Origin: Verrucomicrobiales bacterium
GTDB lineage: Bacteria; Verrucomicrobiota; Verrucomicrobiia; Verrucomicrobiales; DEV007
Assembly (NCBI GenBank): GCA_029213005.1
Contig: JARGPI010000013.1
Span: 62,001 to 126,000, forward strand
DNA length: 64,000 bases
Direction: 5' to 3'
Of the stretch, positions 44,558 through 51,641 are shown piece after piece. The number at the start of each line of letters is the position of its first letter. The first letter of the stretch is position 1. The notes under the pieces were generated by a model that was given only the letters and a program-made list of their open reading frames with translations, was not told the origin of the DNA and did no database searches. The translations under genes were made by a program, and so were the position numbers.

Positions 44558-45238
44558 TTAGTTCCTCGATCCAAATATCGAGGAACCTACCCGGATCATC
44601 GTCGCCCCTTCTTCTACCGCGACGTGATAGTCGTGACTCATTCCCATCGACAATTCCGGAAGCGAGCATCCTGACTCCTGCTCCAGCCGGTCCCTCAGAT
44701 CCCTGAGATTTGAGAAATGTCGCCGGGTATTTTCGGGGTTGGGATCAAAGACCGGAATCGTCATCAATCCCGTCACCTTCAGATTTTCGTAATCTAAAAC
44801 CTGCGGCAGAGCGGTCATCGCTTCCTCCTCCCCAAAGCCGAATTTCGCGTCGTCGGCAGAAATATTGACCTGTAGCAGCGCCGCAACTTCAAGACCCTCC
44901 TCCCCGGCGATCCGGTTCACCGCATCAGCCAGTTCAAGCGAATCCAGGGTGTGCAACCAATCGCAACAAGGCAGAGCCTTCCGGATCTTGTTCTTCTGCA
45001 AATGCCCAATGAGATGCCACTTGATATCCGCAGAAAACTCAGGCTTTTTCGCAATCAACTCCTGAACTTTGTTTTCCCCGAAGTGGATCTGACCGGCGGC
45101 TGCCGCTTCGGCAATCAGCTCATTCGGCTTTGTCTTACTAACAGCAACCAGTTGAACCGCATCACGACTGCGGCCCGACTTTTTACAGGCATCCACGATA
45201 CCAACCTCAATTTCAGCTAAATTTTCAGCGATCGACAT
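44558..45238 (-). CDS. yggS: YggS family PLP homeostasis protein
   Basis: A 226-residue PLP-binding TIM barrel. The PLP lysine is Lys35 in LVAVSKTKPNEL. Other family segments: IHFGENKVQELIAK, WHLIGHLQKNKIRKAL, and LSMGMSHDYHVAVEEGATMI, ending VRVGSSIFGSRN-like (IRVGSSIFG). It keeps free pyridoxal phosphate and amino acid pools balanced in the cytoplasm. It starts 7 bp after the SSS symporter stop, so it is the third gene of a DUF997-symporter-yggS unit. A perfect 10-bp-arm hairpin lies in its last codons. Confidence 0.95.
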   Translation of the reverse strand: MSIAENLAEIEVGIVDACKKSGRSRDAVQLVAVSKTKPNELIAEAAAAGQIHFGENKVQELIAKKPEFSADIKWHLIGHLQKNKIRKALPCCDWLHTLDSLELADAVNRIAGEEGLEVAALLQVNISADDAKFGFGEEEAMTALPQVLDYENLKVTGLMTIPVFDPNPENTRRHFSNLRDLRDRLEQESGCSLPELSMGMSHDYHVAVEEGATMIRVGSSIFGSRN

Positions 45239-45245
45239 AGTTCAA

Positions 45246-47153
45246 TTAGGCAGGCTTCCGCCCGAAATACTTTTCAACCAACGCAGAGTCTACCGGAGGA
45301 CTCTTCAGGCTGATCCCTATCACTGTCAACGAGGTTACCACCATTGCCCAGATAAATGGATGTAGGCCGAAAAGATTGTATTCTCCGAATTTGTCGTGCA
45401 CAAAATATCCGACCAAATACAGCACCAAAATTGTGACAGAACCGCTCAACATCCCGGCTACAGCAGCCCGGGAAGTCATTCGGGGCCAGTAAAGGGCGAA
45501 TACCACTGGCATCAGGAAGGCAGCGGCAAGCCCTCCGGAAGCAAAGACCACCAGGTCCTGGAGAAACTGAGGAGGATTCAGCGCGGCAAAGACACCCAGG
45601 AAACCAACAACCACCGTCACGATATAGCTGAGCCGTTTCACGGATTTTTGCGACGCCTGAGGATTGATCGTTTCCTGATAAACATCGCGAACGACTCCGG
45701 AGGAAACCATCAGCAGAAAGCTATCGACACTCGACATCACTGCCGCAAACGGTGCCGCCACAAGGAGACCGGCCAACCACGGAACTCCCGCAGCAGCGGT
45801 CACGTGGGCAGCCATCTCCGGCATGACCCGGTCGGCGTAGATTTCCATCCCCGGAAGAAGAACCCGGGCGGATGTAAACACGATGACGAGCGGGAAATAG
45901 ATGATACTGAAAAAGACCATCACCAAAATGATGGACCGCCGCAGAGTTTTCGTATTATCAAATGCCATCTGCCTGACCTGCTGACTGGGCTGCCCGGCTC
46001 CGGCGAAATTCCAGAAAACGAAGAAACTGAAAGCGAGCATCACCGTCATGAAACCAACCGGATTCGATTTCGAAGGACCCGGTGCCGTCACATACCCGCC
46101 CCGCTCTCCGGCCCCGTAAGCGTATGGCTCCGTCGTCAGATCCACACCCTCAACGCCCTGCTCCATTGACGAAAGTAGTTTTTGTTTTTCCTCAGGGGTC
46201 GTGATCTTCAAAATTTCGACGGATTCACTCCTTGTATCCCCGGCCGGAATCACTGTCGCCTTGGCGAGACGCAGAGGTTCGCCAGTCGAATCCGCCACCC
46301 AGGTCCCTCGGGCAAAAAAGCGGTCACTACTTTGAGCCTCACTGGACTGCAATACTGCGAAACCGAACTCCGGTGGCGTCATTTCCGTGAGCTGTCGGGT
46401 CGCGTTTTTGAGCCCTCCCACTTGAGACAAGGTCAGAACCAGCAAAATGATCACACCCAGCGCCATGACGACGCCTTGCATCACATCGGTCCACACCACC
46501 GCCCGAAACCCTCCAAAGGTGGTGTAGGTTATCACTGCAATAGCAAACACAATCAGACAAAGCAGGTAATCGCCGCTGGTCTGCCCTATCCACGGCAGTC
46601 CGGAAGTGACTGACTCCACGGAATTCACGATGTTCTCATAGGGCTCCACGCCGTCGAGCAAGGTCGCCATGATCTCGGCACCGGCTTTGAATTGAGCCAG
46701 CAAATAGAAAAACATGAAGAAGATAATGAGCAACGTTGCGACATTACCCACGCTGTTGCTCGCAAATCTTCGCCGGAGCAGTTCCGGTAAGGTAATCGCC
46801 CCCGAGATTCTCCCAACTTGATTCATCCGCTTCGCCAGCAACCCTAAACTGACCAGCGGAACCAGAACGTAACCGGATATCCACCACCCAACGACCCAGC
46901 CATGAGTATAAATCAAGGAGGGAAAGCCCATAAAACTCCCCCCGGATGCAGACGTCGCAGCGGCGGTCAACGCAAAGGCCCAGAGTCCGAGACCTTTACT
47001 CCCGAGGAAATATTCACCGGCAAACTCCTTTTTTGCCTGAACCCGGTTGGCAAGCCAGGCGAGGATAAAAACACCCACCAGATAAACGCCGAAGGTCACC
47101 AGAGCGGCATCCCCCGCGATGCTGGAAGCGCTGAGGATTGCGGAATCACTCAT
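45246..47153 (-). CDS. sodium:solute symporter (SSS family, PanF-like)
   Basis: A 635-residue transporter with about 13 TM helices and the SSS core: TAAATSASGGSFMGFPSLIY (the SASGG segment of PanF relatives), TYTTFGGFRAVVWTDVMQG, and FAAVMSSVDSFLLMVSS. It is longer than PanF (about 480) mainly because of a hydrophilic insert at about residues 265-375, between helices, containing TPEEKQKLLSSMEQ. It overlaps by 8 bp a DUF997/YhdT gene, the usual small partner of PanF. Sodium-coupled uptake of pantothenate or another carboxylate is plausible, but the substrate is not determined. Confidence 0.88.
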   Translation of the reverse strand: MSDSAILSASSIAGDAALVTFGVYLVGVFILAWLANRVQAKKEFAGEYFLGSKGLGLWAFALTAAATSASGGSFMGFPSLIYTHGWVVGWWISGYVLVPLVSLGLLAKRMNQVGRISGAITLPELLRRRFASNSVGNVATLLIIFFMFFYLLAQFKAGAEIMATLLDGVEPYENIVNSVESVTSGLPWIGQTSGDYLLCLIVFAIAVITYTTFGGFRAVVWTDVMQGVVMALGVIILLVLTLSQVGGLKNATRQLTEMTPPEFGFAVLQSSEAQSSDRFFARGTWVADSTGEPLRLAKATVIPAGDTRSESVEILKITTPEEKQKLLSSMEQGVEGVDLTTEPYAYGAGERGGYVTAPGPSKSNPVGFMTVMLAFSFFVFWNFAGAGQPSQQVRQMAFDNTKTLRRSIILVMVFFSIIYFPLVIVFTSARVLLPGMEIYADRVMPEMAAHVTAAAGVPWLAGLLVAAPFAAVMSSVDSFLLMVSSGVVRDVYQETINPQASQKSVKRLSYIVTVVVGFLGVFAALNPPQFLQDLVVFASGGLAAAFLMPVVFALYWPRMTSRAAVAGMLSGSVTILVLYLVGYFVHDKFGEYNLFGLHPFIWAMVVTSLTVIGISLKSPPVDSALVEKYFGRKPA

Positions 47154-47445
47154 CAGTTTCCTCCGGATCGGATGTCCCGTTCAGCGACGAATCTTTCATC
47201 AGCTTAGTCGCGAACCAGAGGATGAATGCATTCCCGAACAACCAGGGAAATAACACGGTGAAAAATACCCACCGGGGCACTCCGATCACAGTCGCCATTT
47301 CCGCTCCCGGATCAGGAATCTGATAGGCAAATAAAGCGCCGGAAGCCACGTTCCAAATCACAAAAACGCCCCACGCCCCCGTAATCCACCAGAACTCCCG
47401 AAGAGACTGCCGGTAGGACAGATAAAGTTTTTCTGAATCCGACAT
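47146..47445 (-). CDS. DUF997 (YhdT-like) small membrane protein
   Basis: 99 residues from ATG 47445; a GTG one codon earlier is also possible. There are two TM helices (about 17-42 and 60-83): LREFWWITGAWGVFVIWNVA, then GVPRWVFFTVLFPWLFGNAF. The family, typified by E. coli YhdT, is encoded directly upstream of panF-type symporters, exactly as here (8-bp overlap). It probably assists or regulates the symporter. The acidic C-terminal tail (DPEETDE) is cytosolic. Confidence 0.85.
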   Translation of the reverse strand: MSDSEKLYLSYRQSLREFWWITGAWGVFVIWNVASGALFAYQIPDPGAEMATVIGVPRWVFFTVLFPWLFGNAFILWFATKLMKDSSLNGTSDPEETDE

Positions 47446-47599
47446 CACTCGCTATCGTTACCGATTGATATCACCCGGCCGGACACCGTTTGGGATAAAT
47501 TTTCGGGAGCAACAGGCCCGGCAATGAACTTTCGGCGGTCGGTTTTCATCATGAATGCCAACCGTACCGAGGCCGAAAGTTGCCGTCAAGCATCGAGGA

Positions 47600-48406
47600 T
47601 TACCTCTTGAAGGACTTCAGTTGAACCAGCGACACCAAAACAAAGCTCAAAAGCATAAGCAAATACCAGGCGGTGATTTTTCCCGGGTGAACGATTTCCC
47701 AGCCCTGTTCCTGATCGGGATAAACCCAGGCCCGGGCATAAGTTCCCAGGTTTTCTGCGATCCAAATCGCAAAGGCCACCGCAAACAACCCCAAGAGAAG
47801 CGGCATCTTCCGGTGAACCGCTCCGTTTTTGAAATAAAGAGTGCAACGCCCAAATAACACAAACGACGCCAGGATAAGCCCCCATCGAATATCCACTGTA
47901 AAATGGTGGGTAAAGACATTCACATAAGCCGCCACTGCCAGAACCATGGTTAAACTCACCGGCGGATAATTCTCAAAACGAAACTCAAAGAGTCGCCACG
48001 CTCTCGCGATGTAGCTACCCACTGCGCTATACAGGAAACCAGCAAAGAGCGGGACCTGATAGATCCGGAAAATCGCCCCTTCACCGGGATACTGCCACGA
48101 ACCGATCTCCGGCGAGGTCTTGAACCATTCCATAAAGGTTGCCAGAATGTGAAACACAACGATCACTGAGACTTCTCGCCAATGTTCGAGCCGCAGCGCA
48201 ATCAGAAGGACCTGCAACCCGAGGGCGTAAAGAAATAGAAAATCGTTTCGCGACAGTCCGGAAACCATCGCGTACTCCCGGGTCAGGAGAATCCCCATCA
48301 TGAGTGCGATCCCAAACAAACAGGCCAGAAACTGTTTGAAGCCAAATTGGAATAACTCGGTTGTTAACGGAAAAACGGCTGACGGCATTTCGGTGCGGAA
48401 TTTCAT
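47600..48406 (-). CDS. DUF817 family membrane protein
   Basis: 268 residues from ATG 48406, which gives MKFRTEMPSAVFPL; the open frame extends 81 bp further without a better start. About eight TM helices. The DUF817 family shows in FHILATFMEWFKTSPEIGSW, QYPGEGAIFRIYQVPLFAGF, and ENLGTYARAWVYPDQEQGW. The function of the family is unknown. It diverges from the anchored hypothetical gene at 48508 and has no close same-strand neighbour; 154 bp separate its end from the DUF997 gene start. Confidence 0.88.
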   Translation of the reverse strand: MKFRTEMPSAVFPLTTELFQFGFKQFLACLFGIALMMGILLTREYAMVSGLSRNDFLFLYALGLQVLLIALRLEHWREVSVIVVFHILATFMEWFKTSPEIGSWQYPGEGAIFRIYQVPLFAGFLYSAVGSYIARAWRLFEFRFENYPPVSLTMVLAVAAYVNVFTHHFTVDIRWGLILASFVLFGRCTLYFKNGAVHRKMPLLLGLFAVAFAIWIAENLGTYARAWVYPDQEQGWEIVHPGKITAWYLLMLLSFVLVSLVQLKSFKR

Positions 48407-48507
48407 AGCCCCACCCTTCCTCTTCCGGATGAGGGGACGGAGAAGCTCCCGAGAAAAGATTGTGAAAGTTCTGTGAACCCGCACCAAAACCGTTATCTTT
48501 TCCCGAG

Positions 48508-49299
48508 ATGATTCGCGCCCTCCAGATTGGCACCTTGGTATTTTGGCTGGCTACCATGGGCTGGCTCGCCAAAACGATACTGACTCCGGATGAAGCCGGC
48601 ATGGTTGAAGTCGACCCTCGTCGCCCCGTCCGGATTTTCTTCGACTGGAACGATACCAACCGAATGGTCCTGCTTCAAAACGGCAGAAAACTAGGCGAAC
48701 TTCAGATGGTCGGCTTTTCGGAAGACGAAGAAGGCGGGCTGGCCGGTTTCTCGACCGCAATCATGCTCAATGGAGACGTTGAAGGCCCGGTGGTCGGCAC
48801 TTTCGGGCGGGGCCTCTTCAAATTTAACGACGATTTTTCGCTGGAGAGCAGCGACTTTCTTTTCCGGATGCCTTCGAACAATTTCAAAATCCTCGCCAGC
48901 GCCAGAAAAGGGAGCGAGGTGGTGAAGGCGGAAGTCAGTCTCGCAGGAAATAAAATCTTCAGCTACGACGGAGAAGATCCCAATGCGGTCAGACCCGACG
49001 TTGAACAGATTTTAAAAGGGAACACCATGGCTACAGAACTCCTCTCGAAAACCGGCGCTCCCACCGATTGGAAATGGAAAGTGGAAGCCTTCCGGGGCCG
49101 ACATCTTTTCGCCGGAAAGCGACTTCCGGTTTATCTGATTCGCCTTTCGATGGATCAAACCGAGCAGAATGTCCGAATTTACCTGAGCGAATCCGGCGAA
49201 CCTCTCAAAATCGAAACCGACCTAGGATTCCAGGCAGTGTCTGAAATCCTCGCTCCAATCGAAAAACGCCCTCTGAAACGGGAAGAGGAATTTCGCTAA
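48508..49299 (+). CDS. hypothetical N-terminally anchored protein
   Basis: A 263-residue protein that I do not recognise. One hydrophobic segment at residues 6-24 (QIGTLVFWLATMGWLAKTI) is an uncleaved signal or anchor. The rest is beta-rich and soluble (VRIFFDWNDTNRMVLLQNGR, LGELQMVGFSEDEE) and ends in a charged tail. The repeated beta segments and the phrase VYLIRLSMDQTEQNVRIYLS resemble lipid- or ligand-binding barrels, but no motif fixes a role. It lies convergent with the C39-like gene, with stops overlapping by 4 bp. Confidence 0.7.
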   Translation: MIRALQIGTLVFWLATMGWLAKTILTPDEAGMVEVDPRRPVRIFFDWNDTNRMVLLQNGRKLGELQMVGFSEDEEGGLAGFSTAIMLNGDVEGPVVGTFGRGLFKFNDDFSLESSDFLFRMPSNNFKILASARKGSEVVKAEVSLAGNKIFSYDGEDPNAVRPDVEQILKGNTMATELLSKTGAPTDWKWKVEAFRGRHLFAGKRLPVYLIRLSMDQTEQNVRIYLSESGEPLKIETDLGFQAVSEILAPIEKRPLKREEEFR

Positions 49300-50765
49300 A
49301 AATCGATAACAAATCCACCACGGCTTGTGACCGATCTCGCGATATCTTCATGAACCCACCGGAGCTCATAGCGAGGTCCCCATGAGTCACTGACGGCAAC
49401 TTCCCGGGTTTTTTCGTTATATCCGATCACCATACAAATGTGATAGGCATCTTTAATGCCCTGCAATTCAGGTGCCTTGTACTCCGCTTCCGTTTTGATT
49501 TCCTGCGCCCATTTATCAAAATCCGTCACCGACTCCCGTTGCTGTGAGCGATTGTTTGCCACCTCATTGTATCCCGAAAGACTTCTCATCTGCCAGAGAA
49601 CCGGCACCCCTTTATCGATAAACTTTCGAAGATTCTTGATCTCAAAATCCTCGTCCAATTCAAGCTCCTTGATTCGGCGGGCCTTACTCCGGACAATCCG
49701 CTTGCAGTCCTCGGATAATTTCGATGTATTTGTCCCTCCGCCCGGCGCAGTTGCCGCGGTGGCAAGCAGGTACATATCAGCGGGAATCCTCATGTAACGC
49801 ATCGCCCGCTCAAAAGTGGCCGGGGCACAATACCCTTTGGGCCCTTGATCCACCATCGGAATGTTATCGATCCAGACGTCGCCGTTTTCTGACGTCATCA
49901 CGTTGGTAATCTGAATTTTTCGAAGCTCGGAATCCCCCACAAATTTCACCTTCCCCTGAGCATCGGCATCCTCGGCCGGCACAACCAGCAAACTCGTGTA
50001 CTCCCCCTCAAGACTCGATAGCAAAAAGGCGTGATCCCCGTGATTCCAACGCTGAACTTTCCGCTTGTCTTCTTTTTCGCCGTAATACTGAGCTTCCCCT
50101 TCACCGAGAGCTTTGGTGAGCTTTTCCGCAATAACTTCCGCATCGACAGAAATCGCCTCATCCAGATCGCCGGGAGGTTCCCGATCGGGATGAATCACTT
50201 TAAAATGGTCAGGCCCCATTCCGAGGCGACTACCAAAATCCCCCTTGTTAGCGTAAACCAGCGACATCCGCTCGGGGCGATCACCCTCACCTCCATACAA
50301 CGTTACGCAGTAGGGGTGAGCGCCGAGAAAGGAATAATCCAGATCGGTGTAAAGGCGGTAGCTGCTGGAGTCCTTCTTGCGACTCTCCAGCTTCCAATCC
50401 AGCCTTTTTGCAACATCCGCTGCTGATTCATCCCAGATCGACGCTTTTTCGCCAAACAACTCATGACCGACCACTTCATTGATTAACTTAGCTTTCTCCA
50501 GCATCTCCGCCGATGGAGCCTCCGCCTTCGAAACATGTTCTTTGAGCCTCTCCACACTGTCCTGCGTGAGCTGTATCACCGGAATATCGAACTGCCGACC
50601 TTGAGCCGTTTTAAAGGTCAGCACCCCCTTCGAAATATCCACCACCTCCACGGCAATCGATTTACCGGAAGCTTTTTGGGTGATGGTGACGGATTCGGCA
50701 ACACTTTCCAGCGGTGTGCATAAAACACCGAATACGGCGAGGAGGAAGGGAAGAGCAGTTTTCAT
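49296..50765 (-). CDS. exported C39-like cysteine peptidase with SHD1-like N-terminus
   Basis: A 489-residue secreted protein. The signal peptide is about 1-23 (ending VAES). A short SHD1-like beta domain (about 25-75: VEVVDISKGVLTFKTAQGRQ) is common in PVC exported proteins. A middle domain (about 95-290) is unknown. The C-terminal papain-like C39 fold (about 305-489) has the Cys in DQGPKGYCAPATFERAMRYM, the His in DAYHICMVIGYN, and the Asp in VAVSDSWGPRYELRWV. The triad is therefore visible. Substrates are unknown. A repeat array lies 75-135 bp upstream of its start. Confidence 0.75.
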   Translation of the reverse strand: MKTALPFLLAVFGVLCTPLESVAESVTITQKASGKSIAVEVVDISKGVLTFKTAQGRQFDIPVIQLTQDSVERLKEHVSKAEAPSAEMLEKAKLINEVVGHELFGEKASIWDESAADVAKRLDWKLESRKKDSSSYRLYTDLDYSFLGAHPYCVTLYGGEGDRPERMSLVYANKGDFGSRLGMGPDHFKVIHPDREPPGDLDEAISVDAEVIAEKLTKALGEGEAQYYGEKEDKRKVQRWNHGDHAFLLSSLEGEYTSLLVVPAEDADAQGKVKFVGDSELRKIQITNVMTSENGDVWIDNIPMVDQGPKGYCAPATFERAMRYMRIPADMYLLATAATAPGGGTNTSKLSEDCKRIVRSKARRIKELELDEDFEIKNLRKFIDKGVPVLWQMRSLSGYNEVANNRSQQRESVTDFDKWAQEIKTEAEYKAPELQGIKDAYHICMVIGYNEKTREVAVSDSWGPRYELRWVHEDIARSVTSRGGFVIDF

Positions 50766-50839
50766 AGACTAAGTCAAAACAGATTACTGCTGACCATAGT
50801 ATAATCATCAGGGCAGAGTCAATACTCTCATCGCGGCCC

Positions 50840-50900
50840 ATTGTACAGGGTACAATTTCGCAGTGTACAGGGTACCGTCCCAAAGTGTACAGGGTACAAT
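50840..50900 (+). repeat. 22-bp-period repeat array, three units
   Basis: Cores GTACAGGGTAC at 50843-50853, 50865-50875 and 50887-50897, spaced exactly 22 bp. The first unit is a 17-bp dyad with perfect 7-bp arms (ATTGTAC, AGG, GTACAAT). Each core has A at -3 and T at +3. It sits between the Cys-rich lipoprotein gene and the start of the C39-like gene. Confidence 0.9.
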
Positions 50901-50969
50901 CGCTCTAGATCCGCTGCAACAGGGCGCCAGCCCCAAAAGCTTGCCCGCAACACAACGGGCTAAGAGAGA

Positions 50970-51413
50970 TTACTCGTTACAATCGTCGCAGCGATCACAC
51001 ACGATCGAATGACGAATCGGCTGCTTGGTTTTCCAGCCATTTTTCTTCGAAGCCGACTTCGTGACCGGGTTGCGGCTCACTTCTGTCCAGATCTTTGAAG
51101 AGCCATCGGTGTAGAGGCTCTTGTAAGTGATCTCACAAACTTCGATTTTAAAAGGATATCCTTCATCAGTGGTGTGGCACTCGTAGTGACAGCACTTCCG
51201 GCAAATCTGAGTGGTAACACACTTTACCGGACGATCCGGCCAGACAGGAAGTTTACACTCCTTCTTCGGCTTCGGCGGAGTCAATGGCTTGAGTTTTGGA
51301 GGACAAGGCAGGCAGCAGTCACCGGGGCCACCAACGGAACACGTTTTGCAATGACATGCCCCAAGAGTGAGGGCCATGACTCCAAACAGCAGCAATGTAA
51401 AAATTTGTCTCAT
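50970..51413 (-). CDS. Cys-rich lipoprotein, unknown
   Basis: A 147-residue protein with a lipoprotein signal (LTLGAC, lipidated Cys20). The mature part holds 16 Cys in 128 residues, several as CxxC or CC: CHCKTC, GDCCLPC, ICRKCCHYEC and CDRCDDC at the C-terminus. A Pro/Lys-rich segment (PPKLKPLTPPKPKKE) follows the first cluster. I do not recognise the family. Metal binding or extensive disulfides are both possible. It is transcribed away from the pseudokinase-FGE gene, across 228 bp. Confidence 0.75.
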   Translation of the reverse strand: MRQIFTLLLFGVMALTLGACHCKTCSVGGPGDCCLPCPPKLKPLTPPKPKKECKLPVWPDRPVKCVTTQICRKCCHYECHTTDEGYPFKIEVCEITYKSLYTDGSSKIWTEVSRNPVTKSASKKNGWKTKQPIRHSIVCDRCDDCNE

Positions 51414-51641
51414 AAAAGGTCGTGTTCCAGTATCGAGTCGGGAAAAATTTGTAAAAAATGCCCTAATACTCCCTATCGTTTATCGTTTGGCGTCCTGTTC
51501 GTCAACTCTCATTTTCGTTTTTTAAACACATGATCGTGAGCCATTCGATCGTCTCATTCGCGAAAATCGACAAACTTGGGTTTCAATGTTAGTAAAAAGC
51601 GTTAGGGTAATTATGGTTTATGGAAATAAAGTTGATCACGT

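Noticed and set aside
50840..50900. CRISPR array
   Set aside because: The conserved part is only about 17 bp, the variable part about 5 bp, arrays have two or three units, and no cas gene is present.
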